Shown here piece by piece: positions 8,164 through 18,163 of a DNA stretch of 64,000 nt. Origin of the DNA: CAWATZ01 sp963784995 (GTDB lineage: Bacteria; Planctomycetota; Planctomycetia; Gemmatales; Gemmataceae); contig CAWATZ010000003.1 of the NCBI GenBank assembly GCA_963784995.1, positions 992,001 through 1,056,000 of the forward strand. Reading direction: 5' to 3'. The notes below the pieces were generated by a model. The model did no database searches and was not told the DNA's origin. It saw only the letters and a list, made by a program, of their open reading frames with translations. How positions within the stretch are numbered: position 1 is the stretch's first letter; the number at the start of each line of letters is the position of its first letter. The translations under genes and the position numbers were made by a program.

Positions 8164-10755
8164 ATGTCCCCGCGTTTTGCCTATCTGTCGCGTCTGGCGC
8201 TGCTCGCTTTGCTTGTCCTGTCTGCTTCGCCAGCTCCTGCCGGCCCGACCGACCCGCTTCCCCAGGTTCTCGACGCCTTTGCCGTTCGCAACCTCGGCCC
8301 CGCCAGCATGGGCGGCCGGATCACCGCGCTGGCCGTGGTCGAGAGCAAGCCCAGCACGATGTACGTCGCCAGCGCCTCGGGCGGGCTGTGGAAGTCCGTC
8401 AACCAGGGAGTCAGCTGGACCCCCATCTTCGACAACCAGGGCTCCGCTTCCCTGGGCGACGTGGCCGTCGCTCCTTCCAACCCCGAGATCGTCTGGGTCG
8501 GCACCGGCGAGAGCAACGCCCGCAACAGCGTCTCCTGGGGCGATGGCGTCTGCAAGTCCACCGATGGCGGCAAGACCTGGACCCACATGGGCCTGAAAGA
8601 TAGCCAGCACGTCGGCCGAATCGTCATCCATCCCAAAAACCCGGACGTGGTCTACGTCGCCGCCCTCGGCCACCTGTGGGGACCGAACAAGGAACGCGGC
8701 GTCTTCAAGACCAGTGACGGCGGCAAGAACTGGGAGAAGGTCCTGTTCCTCAACGAGGACACCGGCTGCATCGACCTGGTGCTCAATCCCAGCGAGCCCG
8801 ACACGCTGCTCGCGGCCGCGTATCAGGTGCGTCGGGACGCCTTCTCGGGCGGCAACCCCGCCGTGATGACCGGGCCCGAAGCGGGACTGTACCGCACCAC
8901 CGATGGCGGCAAGAACTGGAAGCGCATCAAGCAGGGGTTGCCCACCCGATCCATGGGCCGGATTGGCCTGACCGCGTGGCGCAAGGACCCGCGCCTGGTC
9001 TACGCCGTCATCCAGACCGATCTGACCACCCTGGTCCGCGAGCTGGAGCATGGCCAGCCGCAGAAACCCAGTGCCTTTGCCGACAACGGCGGCGTCTTCC
9101 GCTCGGTCGATGGCGGCGAAACCTGGAGCAAGCTCAACGATCTCTGTCCCCGGCCCTTCTACTTCAGCAAGGTCCGCATCGACCCGACCGACAGCAAGCG
9201 CATCTGCGTCCTGGGCGTGACGCTGCACGTCTCCGTTGATGGCGGCCGGACCTTCGCCCGCGGCCAGGCCCGGGGGGTTCACGCCGATCATCACGCACTC
9301 TGGATCAACCCGGCCAACTCCAACCAGCTGGTGCTGGCCGGGGATGGCGGGCTGTACTTCAGCCTTGATCGCGGCACCACCTGGGAGCACGTGCGCAACC
9401 TGCCGATCGCCCAGTACTACGGCATCAGCCTGGACATGCGCAAACCGTACCGGGTTTACGGCGGCCTGCAGGACAACGGCAGCTGGGGCGGACCGAGCCA
9501 GACCCACAACCGCGACGGCATCACCAACGCCGACTGGGTGCGCATCCTCACCGGGGACGGCTTCCAGTGCCAGGTCGATCCCAGCGATTCCGACATTGTC
9601 TATCCCGAATCGCAGTACGGCGGACTGCACCGGATCAACGTCCGCACCGGCGAGAACGTCGAGATCAAGCCGCGCTCCACCCGCGTCGTCTACCGCTTCA
9701 ACTGGTCGTCACCGATCCTGATCTCGCCGCACGATCCCAAAACGATTTACTATGGCGGCAACGTGGTCTTTCGCTCCAGCAACCGCGGCCTCACCTGGCA
9801 GCTGGCCAGCCCCGATTTGACCCTGGGCAAGGCGGGCATCGCTTCCTTCGGCCACACCCTCACGACCCTGGCCGAGTCGCCGCTGAAACGAGGCCGGCTC
9901 TGGGCCGGCAGCGACGATGGGCTGGTCCACGTCTCCGACGACGGCGGCCAGACCTGGACTGACCTCAGTGAGCGCATTCCCGACGTACTGGCCAACCGCT
10001 GGATCACGCGGATCGAGTGCTCCCCCTTCGACGCGGAGACGGCCTATCTGAGCATCGACCGCCATCGCAACGACGATCGCAAGCCCTACCTGTTCCGCAC
10101 CGCGGACCGGGGCAAGACCTGGCAAGCGATCACGGCCAACCTGCCGGCCGAGGGGCCCGTCCACGTCATCCGGGCCGACCCGCGGAACCGCGACCTGCTG
10201 TTTGTGGGCACGGAGTTCGGCCTGTTCGTGTCGCTGGACGCCGGCGGCCGGTGGCATCGCTTCGGCAAGGGCCTGCCGACCGTGGCGGTCCACGACCTGG
10301 CCATCCATCCCCGCGACCGCGACCTGGTCATCGCCACGCACGGCCGGGGCGTGTACGTGGTGGACGTGGCTCCGCTGCAACAGCTGACGCCAGCGGTGCT
10401 GGCCGAGCCGGTCCATCTGTTCGAGGTCAAGCCGGCGGCGGCCTTCAAGATCCAGCCGGGCAAGGGCAATCTCCCGGCCAAGAGCTACGTCGCTCCCAAT
10501 CCCGAATACGGGGCCGCGATCTGGTACTGGCTGAAGGAGCGGGCCCGGCAACCGGGCACGCTGACCATCACCGATCCCGCGGGCAAGGAAGTGTTGCGGA
10601 CGGAAGTGAAGGGTGAGCCGGGGCTGCAGCGGTTCCAGTGGTCGCTGCGGCGCGGCCCGGACCACGGGGCCGCGCTGGTTGCTCCGGGGGAGTATCGGGT
10701 CGTGCTGACGCTGGGCGAGCAGACGCGGATGCAGTCGGTGCGCGTGGAGGAGTGA
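8164..10755 (+). CDS. Sortilin/BNR-repeat exported beta-propeller protein
   Basis: 863 residues from the ATG at 8164, chosen because a clear signal peptide follows (ALLALLVLSASPAPAG). The body carries many Asp-box/BNR motifs: STDGGKTW, SDGGKNW, TTDGGKNW, SVDGGETW, SVDGGRTF, SDDGGQTW. This is the VPS10/sortilin-like ten-bladed propeller often annotated as a glycosyl hydrolase. A C-terminal beta-sandwich (about 780-863, TLTITDPAGKEVLRTEVKG) resembles a sorting or Ig-like domain. It is probably exported to the periplasm or surface. The hydrolase activity is only inferred from family labels; no catalytic residue can be assigned by eye. Confidence 0.8.
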   Translation: MSPRFAYLSRLALLALLVLSASPAPAGPTDPLPQVLDAFAVRNLGPASMGGRITALAVVESKPSTMYVASASGGLWKSVNQGVSWTPIFDNQGSASLGDVAVAPSNPEIVWVGTGESNARNSVSWGDGVCKSTDGGKTWTHMGLKDSQHVGRIVIHPKNPDVVYVAALGHLWGPNKERGVFKTSDGGKNWEKVLFLNEDTGCIDLVLNPSEPDTLLAAAYQVRRDAFSGGNPAVMTGPEAGLYRTTDGGKNWKRIKQGLPTRSMGRIGLTAWRKDPRLVYAVIQTDLTTLVRELEHGQPQKPSAFADNGGVFRSVDGGETWSKLNDLCPRPFYFSKVRIDPTDSKRICVLGVTLHVSVDGGRTFARGQARGVHADHHALWINPANSNQLVLAGDGGLYFSLDRGTTWEHVRNLPIAQYYGISLDMRKPYRVYGGLQDNGSWGGPSQTHNRDGITNADWVRILTGDGFQCQVDPSDSDIVYPESQYGGLHRINVRTGENVEIKPRSTRVVYRFNWSSPILISPHDPKTIYYGGNVVFRSSNRGLTWQLASPDLTLGKAGIASFGHTLTTLAESPLKRGRLWAGSDDGLVHVSDDGGQTWTDLSERIPDVLANRWITRIECSPFDAETAYLSIDRHRNDDRKPYLFRTADRGKTWQAITANLPAEGPVHVIRADPRNRDLLFVGTEFGLFVSLDAGGRWHRFGKGLPTVAVHDLAIHPRDRDLVIATHGRGVYVVDVAPLQQLTPAVLAEPVHLFEVKPAAAFKIQPGKGNLPAKSYVAPNPEYGAAIWYWLKERARQPGTLTITDPAGKEVLRTEVKGEPGLQRFQWSLRRGPDHGAALVAPGEYRVVLTLGEQTRMQSVRVEE

Positions 10756-10874
10756 CTTGTTGCTGGGCAGGACGATCTCGCCAGGGGAAAATCGCCGCAC
10801 TCCAGAAATCGTGAGCTAGGATTGACACGTGGGCAACGGGGCCACCAAGGTATCGGCTCTGGAGTGAGGCGCAC

Positions 10875-11401
10875 ATGCACGGAAATGCCTGGGCCAGTTT
10901 GCTGAAGCACGTTCCCGCGGAGATGCACGACCAGCTGCTGGTGGTGACCGTGGGCGGAACCGAAATCTCCATGAGTACCATCCTGCCATTGACCACGAGT
11001 TCATGGCCTTCAAGGGCCGGCTGTCGGGCACCCAGGATCAGGGCCGGCTGTTTTTCCTGCCGTTTAAGAACATCGATTACCTGGGCTTCCAGAAAGAGGT
11101 CAAGGACGAGAAATATCACGAGGTCTTCGGCAACCTGGTCGTTCCTTCGCCCCCCCAGTCCGGCTCAACCGCCCTGGTCGCGGCGGTGGCGGCCGAAATG
11201 CCCCTCTCGGCCACACCTCAGACCGTCGCTCCGACAACCCCCCAGCAGGCTCCTCCCGAACCCGAACCGCCGCCGCTGGTTCCGCCGCACAGTCCACCGC
11301 TGCGATCGCCGGCACCCATCAAGTCCGCCGTGCTGGAACGCTTCCGCTCGCGCTCCGGCCAGGGCACTGCCATCCGGCCCAATGGGGACGGCTCAGCCTG
11401 A
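10875..11401 (+). CDS. Hypothetical protein with Pro-rich tail, apparent frameshift
   Basis: The first frame gives MHGNAWASLLKHVPAEMHDQ, then LLVVTVGGTEISMSTILP. The second frame, from about 10988, gives IDHEFMAFKGRLSG, GRLFFLPFKNIDYLGFQKEV and a long Pro/Ala-rich tail to the stop at 11401. One missing base in CTGCC near 10986 would join them as TILPIDHEFMAFKGRL, a smooth globular domain of about 85 residues. The pattern resembles a small conserved planctomycete hypothetical family. It is isolated, and repeat C begins at its stop codon. Function unknown; the break could be a C-run sequencing error. Confidence 0.55.
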
Positions 11402-11480
11402 AGTCGAGAGCCAGGAGTCAAGAGTCCAGAGCCGGAAGTTTCCGGCTCTGGACTCTTGACTCCTGGCTCTCGACTTCAGG
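11397..11480. repeat. Long perfect inverted repeat C
   Basis: Arms of about 41 nt (CCTGAAGTCGAGAGCCAGGA ... TCCTGGCTCTCGACTTCAGG) with virtually no loop, lying between convergent genes. The stop codon of the left gene is inside the left arm. It may act as a bidirectional terminator, but there is no T-tract. Confidence 0.8.
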
Positions 11481-11508
11481 ATTGGCCCGGTTTGCTCCCG
11501 TTCCCCCC

Positions 11509-12897
11509 TCACTGGGCGGAGGCAGGATGCTGTTTCTTCGGAATGAACGCCAGTCCCACGCTCAGCCAGCCCTTGCCGGTGTCGATCACGTCGATCCGGA
11601 AGGCCCCGGAGATCGCCAGGCCCTCTTGCAGTTCGATGGTGTCCAGGGGGATTTCGCGCAGTGGGATGTCCGCGGCCAGCAGCCGGCCGAGCCGGCGGCG
11701 GAGGATGGTCCGCAGCACTTGCTGCCGGGCCCCGAGCGTATCTCCCGGCTTGAAGTCGGGCGGCAGCACCTCCAGCTCCTGATCGCGCACCAGGTGCAGC
11801 TCCTCACCCTTGCGTTCCGTCTTGTAGCGCGCCGTCACGTTCATCCCCGCGTAAAGGTTCTTCCCGACCTTGTAGCTCTCGCCGCGCATGGTCACGACAA
11901 ACGTGTTGCCCTCGATGGCCAGCGTCAGCGGATCCTTCTTCGCCATCGTGATCACCAGGGGCTCTTCCTCCTTCTTGGGTTTGGCCGGCATTTCAAAGTA
12001 GCGCTCCAGCCGTTTCGAGAGCTTGTCCAGCTCCTCGTCGCTGTAGGACTTGCCGGCCAGGGTCCGGTTGGTCAGGGCGTTGAACATGTCCGGATGCAGC
12101 TGCACCACGGCCGAGCGATTCGGCGGGTCCGGCGGCTCCGGCAAGCGCAGCTCCTTGAGCCGGGCGGTGACCCAGACGGCGGCCTCGTCGGAGGAAAACT
12201 TCAGCTGGTCCGGCGTGATGCCCGCATCAGTCAGGGGCTTGATGAAGTCCTCCCGATAGCGCTTGTTGATCCGCGGCAGCTCTTGCCGGGCTTGCTGATA
12301 AATCTGCTGCCGCATCTTCTGCTCGGCCCCGGCCGTGATCTTCTGGTCATCCCGCTTGCGGCCCATGTCGAAGCGACTCTGGCCGATCGATTCGACGATG
12401 TCCTTGGCCGGACCCTTCAGCGAACACTTGATGCCAAGCAGGTTGCTCTGAATTGGAGCGTGGACGCCGACGCCTCCCAGGCAGATCCCCCTGGCGTTGA
12501 AGAGCAGCTCCAGGGAGATCGTGAAGGAGGAGCGCTCCTGAGTATAGGCGCTGACGGACTCGATCGAGCGAATGCTGTTGCTCAGGGCATTGCCGTACAC
12601 CACCAGGTTCAGGCCAGCCGCGCCGGTGCTGGGGAACGGATCGAGGTAAGCCCGTGCGGCCACCTGCATCATCCCGCTGAACTCGCCTTCTCCGACCCGC
12701 TCGTACACCGGCATCTCCCGGCGGAAGCACTGGGCCAGGTCGCGCCGGAGCAGGTCGGCCCGGATGCCGACACCCAATCCGGGTGGGCCCGCTGGGTTTT
12801 TCGTCGGGCACTCACAATCATCTGACCGCCCGGCCGAGACAACCAGCAGTGCCACGCCGAGGACGGTCACAACAGGGAGCAAGGAGAGGCGAGTCAT
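11509..12897 (-). CDS. Exported hypothetical protein
   Basis: 462 residues from the ATG at 12897. A signal peptide (LLPVVTVLGVALLVVSAG) precedes DDCECP. The protein has a domain at about 50-150 (YLDPFPSTGAAGLNLVVYGN), a Lys/Arg-rich helical middle (AGAEQKMRQQIYQQARQELP) and a beta-rich C-terminus ending GLAFIPKKQHPASAQ. I do not recognise the family. It follows the DUF1501 gene on the same strand after a 325-nt gap, so it is probably transcribed separately. Confidence 0.7.
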   Translation of the reverse strand: MTRLSLLPVVTVLGVALLVVSAGRSDDCECPTKNPAGPPGLGVGIRADLLRRDLAQCFRREMPVYERVGEGEFSGMMQVAARAYLDPFPSTGAAGLNLVVYGNALSNSIRSIESVSAYTQERSSFTISLELLFNARGICLGGVGVHAPIQSNLLGIKCSLKGPAKDIVESIGQSRFDMGRKRDDQKITAGAEQKMRQQIYQQARQELPRINKRYREDFIKPLTDAGITPDQLKFSSDEAAVWVTARLKELRLPEPPDPPNRSAVVQLHPDMFNALTNRTLAGKSYSDEELDKLSKRLERYFEMPAKPKKEEEPLVITMAKKDPLTLAIEGNTFVVTMRGESYKVGKNLYAGMNVTARYKTERKGEELHLVRDQELEVLPPDFKPGDTLGARQQVLRTILRRRLGRLLAADIPLREIPLDTIELQEGLAISGAFRIDVIDTGKGWLSVGLAFIPKKQHPASAQ

Positions 12898-13222
12898 GGT
12901 TGTTGTTACACCAAAAGGGATGGGGTTGATCCGAGGGCGATTGTCTTCGGGGAGGTTGAAAAAGACAATCGCAAGGAGCGTCAAAGTCGCAGGGGATTAC
13001 CCCGCAAAGGTGGGAAGGTGTCAGGCAAAGCGCCCGGTTGTTTCAGTCGGAAAAGTTCCGCTCTGCCGGGGTGGCTTGCCGGCACGCTCGGAAACGGCTG
13101 TGCGGAATGGGCTGAGGGCCGGCCGCATTTTCCCCGCGCCGCCGGGGAAGCGACGCGGGGTCGCAGGCCGCGGGAAGAGATGAAACTCTCAGCGGAATCA
13201 CGGTTTAGGGATGTCAAGCACG
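12898..13222. other. 325-nt intergenic stretch
   Basis: No convincing gene in either strand. It contains one GC-rich hairpin (CCCCGCGccgccggggaagcgaCGCGGGG, around 13132-13160) and should hold the promoter of the minus-strand gene starting at 12897. I see no clear -35/-10 pair. Confidence 0.4.
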
Positions 13223-14638
13223 TCAGCTCAGCAATTCCTTGACCACGTGGGCATGCTCCACGCCGGTCAGGCGCACGTCGAGACCCTGCACCTTGACAGC
13301 GAGCCTTTCGTGATTCAGCCCGAGCAGGTGCAGGATGGTGGCGTGCAGGTCGCGGACGTGAACGCGGTCCTTGACGGCGTTGAAGCCCAGCTCGTCGGTC
13401 TCGCCGCAAGTGACGCCGCCCTTGATGCCGCCGCCGGCGAGGACCATGGTGAACGCATTGGGATGGTGGTCCCGGCCATCGTCGCCGCCCTGGACCATCG
13501 GCGTGCGGCCAAACTCGCCGCCCCAGATGACCAGGGTCTCGTCCAGCAGGCCGCGCTGCTTCAGGTCCTTGAGCAGCGCCGTCGTGGGCTTGTCGGTGTC
13601 GTGACAGTTCTTTTTCAGGTCGGCCACCAGGTTGCCGTGCTGGTCCCAGGCTTCGTGGAACAGCTGGACAAAGCGGACTCCCTTCTCGATCAGCCGGCGG
13701 GCCAGCAGGCAGTTGTTGGCGAACGAGGGCTTGCCCGGCTCGGCCCCGTACGCCTCCAATGTCTTCTTGTCCTCGCGAGCCAGGTCCATCAGCTCCGGGG
13801 CGCTGGACTGCATGCGGAAGGCCATCTCGAACGAGTTGATGCGCGTACTGATTTCCGGATCGCCCATCTCTTCCAGGCGCATCTCGTTGAGCTGCTTGAG
13901 CGCGTCGAGGGAGGCCCGCTGCAGGTCGGCATCGACGCCGCGCGGATTGGAGAGATACAGCACCGGATCGCCGCTGGTGCGGAAGGTGACGCCCTGGTAG
14001 ACGGTCGGCAGCATGCCGCTGGACCAGCAGGAGTTGCCGCCGCTGGGGCCCTTCTTGCCGGAGCTGAAGACCACGAAGCCGGGCAGGTCCTGCGAGTCGC
14101 TTCCGAGCCCGTAGGTCACCCAGGAGCCCATGCTCGGTCGGCCGAACTGCTGCGAGCCGGTATTCATGAGGATCTGGGCCGGGGCGTGGTTGAAGGCATC
14201 GGTGACCATCGACTTGACGATGGCGACGTCATCGACCACCGTGGCCAGGTGCGGCAGCAGCTCCGACAGCTCCGCGCCACACTTGCCGTGGCGGGCAAAC
14301 TTGAACTTCGGGCCCAGCAACTTCGAGCTGGGGTTGATGAACGCGGCCCGGTAGCCCTTGACCAGGTCAGGCGGCGGCAGGGTGCCGTTGAACTTCGCCA
14401 GCTGCGGCTTGTAGTCGAACAGCTCCAGATGGCTGGGAGCGCCGGCCATGAACAGGTAGATGACTCGCTTGGCCTTGCCAGGGAAATGTCCCGGATGCGG
14501 GGCCAGGGGATTGCTGGCGGCAGCGGAGGCACGGCCGCCGAGCAGGTGCTGCAGGGCAATCGCGCCCAGGCCGACGCCGCATTCCTTGAGGAACCAGCGG
14601 CGAGCCACGAAGCGAGGATCAACGGGTTGCGAGGTCAT
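13223..14638 (-). CDS. DUF1501 domain exported protein
   Basis: 471 residues with a Tat-like start (RRWFLKECGVGLGAIALQ) and the DUF1501 core: KRVIYLFMAGAPSHLELFDY, CGAELSELLPHLATVVDDVA, FVQLFHEAWDQHGN, LVIWGGEFGRTPMVQGG, GRDHHPNAFTMVLAGGG. The conserved Asp/His residues of the alkaline phosphatase-like fold are present. It lies downstream of the large PSD1 gene at 14829-17978 on the same strand, the standard planctomycete pair, with repeat D1 in between. It is a paralogue of the gene at 2577-3866 but of a different subgroup. Function unknown. Confidence 0.87.
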   Translation of the reverse strand: MTSQPVDPRFVARRWFLKECGVGLGAIALQHLLGGRASAAASNPLAPHPGHFPGKAKRVIYLFMAGAPSHLELFDYKPQLAKFNGTLPPPDLVKGYRAAFINPSSKLLGPKFKFARHGKCGAELSELLPHLATVVDDVAIVKSMVTDAFNHAPAQILMNTGSQQFGRPSMGSWVTYGLGSDSQDLPGFVVFSSGKKGPSGGNSCWSSGMLPTVYQGVTFRTSGDPVLYLSNPRGVDADLQRASLDALKQLNEMRLEEMGDPEISTRINSFEMAFRMQSSAPELMDLAREDKKTLEAYGAEPGKPSFANNCLLARRLIEKGVRFVQLFHEAWDQHGNLVADLKKNCHDTDKPTTALLKDLKQRGLLDETLVIWGGEFGRTPMVQGGDDGRDHHPNAFTMVLAGGGIKGGVTCGETDELGFNAVKDRVHVRDLHATILHLLGLNHERLAVKVQGLDVRLTGVEHAHVVKELLS

Positions 14639-14674
14639 GGGTGGTTCCTCATTGCGGTATCAATCGAGGTTTTG

Positions 14675-14805
14675 GACGACCCCTGCCGGCTTGCCCGGCA
14701 GGTGAAGGAGGTCTCTGGCTAGAGAGGAAAGCACATAAACATTTTTCCCTTTCTCTTCTAGCCAGCGACCTCCTTCACCTGCCGGGCAAGCCGGCAGGGG
14801 TCGTC
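14675..14805. repeat. Repeat family D, copy 1 (131 nt)
   Basis: Arms of about 45 nt begin GACGACCCCTGCCGGCTTGC and contain the hairpin CTGCCGGcttgCCCGGCAG, followed by GTGAAGGAGGT and GGCTAG. The centre (about 30 nt) is variable. Other copies are at 43137-43262 and 53511-53633. Confidence 0.85.
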
Positions 14806-14828
14806 ACTGCCGCTCCTTGGGTAAGGCA

Positions 14829-17800
14829 TTATTCCTTGCTGATGGTTTCATCGAGGTTCAGCAGCACGCGGGCCACCGCGGTCCACCCCGCCAGCTGGGC
14901 CGGCTTGACCCCTTCGGGCAGCTTCGGCGGCTGCTTCGGGTCGGCCGCCGCCAGCTCCCACGGGTCGTGCTTGCCGTCGCTGAAGCGTTTGGTCTGCTGG
15001 GCCAGCAACCCCAGCAACACGGCGGTTTCCCGCTCCGAGGGGGCCCGGGCCAGGCAGCGGCGGAAGGCGTAGCTGAGCCGTTCGGGATCGCTTTGGCCCG
15101 CTTCCTGGACGGTCTTGAGCGCCAGGGCCCGGGCACAGTCCAGGAACAGAGGCTCGTTCAGCGTGGTCAGCGCTTGCAGCGGCGTGTTGGAGCGGACGCG
15201 CCGGGTGCAGGCGAAGTCGGCGTTGGGAGCGTCGAAGTTCTGCAGCACCGGGTAGGGCACCGAGCGGAAGCGGAAGGTGTACAGCGCACGCCGGTAACGC
15301 TCGGTGCCGGTCTCTTCCTTCCACACCTTGGGGCCGTAGCTCGCCGGCGGCAAGAACAGGAAGGCCGGGGCATCGGGGCAGACGCTGGGGCCGCCGACCT
15401 TCGGATTGAGCTGGCCGCTGGCCGACAGGGCGATGTCGCGCACCACCTCGGCCTCGACCCGGAAACGCGGCCCGCGGGCCAGCAGCCGATTGTCCGGGTC
15501 GCGCACGGCCAGCTCGGCGGAACGCTTTGAGGTCTGGCGGTAGGTGCTGGAGGTCACGATCAAGTGATGCAGCTTCTTGAGGGTCCAGCCCCGATCCATG
15601 AACTCGACCGCCAGGAAGTCGAGCAGTCCGGGGTGCGTGGGCGACTCCCCCTGCGTGCCCAGATCCTCGCTGGTGCGGACCAGGCCGGTGCCAAAGTAGC
15701 CTTGCCAGACGCGATTGACCAGCGCCCGTGCCGTCGTCGGCGAGCCGCGGTCGGTCAGCCAGCGAGCCAGGCTCAGCCGGTTGGGCGGCTCCTTTGTGGA
15801 GAGCGGATGGAGGAACGCGGGCACTCCGAGACTGACCGCCTTGCCCGGTTTGAGGAAGTCGCCCCGCGTCAGGACGTGGGTCATGCGCGGCTGTTCCCGG
15901 CCGAGGACCACCAGCTGCGTGGTTCCCTCGGGGTGCTGCTTCCACAGCTCCTCGATGCGTGCGTTGGCCTCTTTCCATTCGGCCACGGTGGTTCGCCACC
16001 AGCCGAACACGGCCGCTTCCTGGGCGGGGCTGCGCTTGTCGGCAGGGATGGCGAGGATGTCGCGCAGCCGGCGCGGCAGCGGATCGGCCACGGCGCCATC
16101 CGCCGAGGTCACCGACAGACGGAACCGGCCCAGGTTGTGCGTCTGGTTGTCGTCGCTGTTCCAGCCGCCGTGATTCTGCCGGAGATGGATGGTGAGGATC
16201 GACCCTTTGGGGTTGGTAATCGGCGTGGCGGCCGTGAACACCGCCTTGCGATCCTGATTGCGGCGACCGGGGCCAACGTCGATGCCCCAGGCGGTTTCAT
16301 TCTTGCCGTCGATGGCGAACGAGACCGGACCGAGGACGCGGCGCTTGCCGCTCCGGTCGTCAAAGATCGATTCCAGCGGAGATTCCGGCATCTCCACGTC
16401 GGCGGTCGCCTTCGCAAACTTGATGCGGACCTTCTTGCCCGGATTGTCGATGGGAGCGGCATCGACCTCAAACTCGGTCAGGGCCGCGGTCCCCTTGATC
16501 GACCGCCCCGGGCCACCGCGCGGCAGGTTGGGATCGGTGAGCAGTTCCAGCCGGAAGGCCGTGATCTTCGGCAGGTCCGTCTTGATCGTCAGGTTGACCG
16601 TGTGCTTGGTGGGAGCGTAGCTCTGGGCCAGGAGCGAGCCGTCGGGCTGCGGCAGATATTTCTCGCCGCTGGGCGGAACTTCACCAGCGCCAAAGCGAAG
16701 GACACGCCACTCCGGCTGGTTGTTCCGCACCGACTCTTCCCATTTGGCCAGCCGTTTCTTCCAGTCGGGAGTGCGGTGCTGCAGGTCGGCCTCGACGTCC
16801 CGGATCTGCCGGAGAACGTCCGTTCGCTTCATCAGTTCGCTGGGCGAGTAGACGGTGACGTTGCCCTCGTGGGTGTCGTTGAGGAAGGCAAAGAGCCGGT
16901 AATAGTCCTCCTGGGTCAGCGGGTCGTACTTGTGGTTGTGGCACTGAGCGCAGCCGATGCTCAGGCCCAGGACGCTCTTGCCCAGGGCGTCCATGCGGTC
17001 GAACAGCGCCTCCATGCGGAACTGCTCCGGATCGACGCCGCCCTCCTCGTTGATCATCGAATTGCGCAGAAAGCCTGTGGCCACAATCTGGTCCTGGGTC
17101 CTGCCCGGCAGCAAATCGCCCGCGATCTGCTCGACGATAAAGCGATCGTAGGGCAGGTCACGGTTGAGGGCGTTGATGACCCAGTCGCGGTAGGCCCAGA
17201 CAAAGCGAGGTTTGTCCTTCTCGTAGCCGTCGGAGTCGGCATAGCGAGCGCCATCCAGCCAGTGGCGGGCCCAGCGCTCGCCGTAGTGCGGGCTGGCCAG
17301 CAAGCGCTCCACCTGCGCTTCATAAGCCGCTTGCGGGTTGCCCTTCGAGGCCTTGAGAAAAGCGTCCACCTCGGCGGGAGTCGGCGGCAGACCGATCAGG
17401 TCCAGGCTCAGGCGGCGCAGCAGCGTGACGCGGTCGGCCTCGGCGGAAGGTTTCAGTCCTTCCGTTTCCAGGCGGGCCAGGATAAAGGCGTCGATGGGGT
17501 TGGCAACCCAGGAGCTGTTCTTGACCGCGGGGACGGCCGGCCGGCGCGGCGGGGTGAAAGCCCAGTGGGTTGACCAGACCGCGCCTTCCTCGATCCAGCG
17601 GCGCAGCAGCTCCTTCTGCCGGGGTTGCAGTGTCTTGCCGCTCTTGGCGGGCGGCATGACGGTGGATGCGTCGGCGGAGCTGATGCGTGCCCACAGCTCG
17701 CTCTGATCGAGTTTGCCGGCAACGACGGCGTGGCCGCCGTCGCGGAGCTGGCCGAGGAGGCCGTCCCGGGTGTCCAGCCGGAGTGTGGCCTTGCGCTGTT

Positions 17801-17978
17801 TGTCGTCGGGCCCGTGGCAGGAGAAGCAGTTGTCGGCCAGGATGGGCCGGACCTCGCGGTTGTAATCCACGCGCTCCACCGCGCTTAAACGGCTGGAGCT
17901 GGAAAGCAGCAACAGGGCGGCGAGGAAGAGCGGGGTCGCCAGGGACTGCGTCCGGGCAAAGGCAACGATTGCTACCAC
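14829..17978 (-). CDS. PSCyt1/DUF1549/DUF1553 exported cytochrome-type protein
   Basis: 1049 residues. The signal peptide (LFLAALLLLSSSSRLSA) is followed by a planctomycete cytochrome domain PSCyt1 with CFSCHGPDD near residue 53, then DUF1549 (RRLSLDLIGLPPTPAEVDAF; CAQCHNHKYDP near 343), a middle carbohydrate-binding-like beta region (about 480-650), and a C-terminal DUF1553 (RALVNRVWQGYFGTGLV, NTPLQALTTLNEPLFLDCAR). Two CxxCH sites imply covalent haem and periplasmic electron transfer. It is transcribed with the DUF1501 gene downstream. The full-length architecture makes this the long counterpart of the gene at 908-2491. Confidence 0.9.
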   Translation of the reverse strand: MVAIVAFARTQSLATPLFLAALLLLSSSSRLSAVERVDYNREVRPILADNCFSCHGPDDKQRKATLRLDTRDGLLGQLRDGGHAVVAGKLDQSELWARISSADASTVMPPAKSGKTLQPRQKELLRRWIEEGAVWSTHWAFTPPRRPAVPAVKNSSWVANPIDAFILARLETEGLKPSAEADRVTLLRRLSLDLIGLPPTPAEVDAFLKASKGNPQAAYEAQVERLLASPHYGERWARHWLDGARYADSDGYEKDKPRFVWAYRDWVINALNRDLPYDRFIVEQIAGDLLPGRTQDQIVATGFLRNSMINEEGGVDPEQFRMEALFDRMDALGKSVLGLSIGCAQCHNHKYDPLTQEDYYRLFAFLNDTHEGNVTVYSPSELMKRTDVLRQIRDVEADLQHRTPDWKKRLAKWEESVRNNQPEWRVLRFGAGEVPPSGEKYLPQPDGSLLAQSYAPTKHTVNLTIKTDLPKITAFRLELLTDPNLPRGGPGRSIKGTAALTEFEVDAAPIDNPGKKVRIKFAKATADVEMPESPLESIFDDRSGKRRVLGPVSFAIDGKNETAWGIDVGPGRRNQDRKAVFTAATPITNPKGSILTIHLRQNHGGWNSDDNQTHNLGRFRLSVTSADGAVADPLPRRLRDILAIPADKRSPAQEAAVFGWWRTTVAEWKEANARIEELWKQHPEGTTQLVVLGREQPRMTHVLTRGDFLKPGKAVSLGVPAFLHPLSTKEPPNRLSLARWLTDRGSPTTARALVNRVWQGYFGTGLVRTSEDLGTQGESPTHPGLLDFLAVEFMDRGWTLKKLHHLIVTSSTYRQTSKRSAELAVRDPDNRLLARGPRFRVEAEVVRDIALSASGQLNPKVGGPSVCPDAPAFLFLPPASYGPKVWKEETGTERYRRALYTFRFRSVPYPVLQNFDAPNADFACTRRVRSNTPLQALTTLNEPLFLDCARALALKTVQEAGQSDPERLSYAFRRCLARAPSERETAVLLGLLAQQTKRFSDGKHDPWELAAADPKQPPKLPEGVKPAQLAGWTAVARVLLNLDETISKE

Positions 17979-18070
17979 GATGGAACCTCGGCGGGTGAGT
18001 CAACGGCTGTCAGGCAGGAATCCTTGCTTTGATGGTATCCACTTTTGGCGGAGAACTCAACTGCGCATTG

Positions 18071-18157
18071 GCCGAGCCGCGCACGCAGCGCAGCGGAGTA
18101 AGCGGTCCGGGAGCCCGCAGGGCCGCTTACTCCGCTGCGCTGCGTGCGCGGCTCGGC
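18071..18157. repeat. Inverted repeat E, copy 1
   Basis: Arms of about 35 nt (GCCGAGCCGCGCACGCAGCG ...) with a 17-nt loop, ending 7 nt beyond the stop of the lptB gene. A second copy at 30695-30889 is split by other repeats. Confidence 0.8.
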
Positions 18158-18163
18158 GGTTGC

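Noticed and set aside
15564..17573. A 669-codon plus-strand frame opposite the PSCyt1/DUF1549 gene
   Set aside because: Antisense shadow; the minus-strand protein has complete domains.
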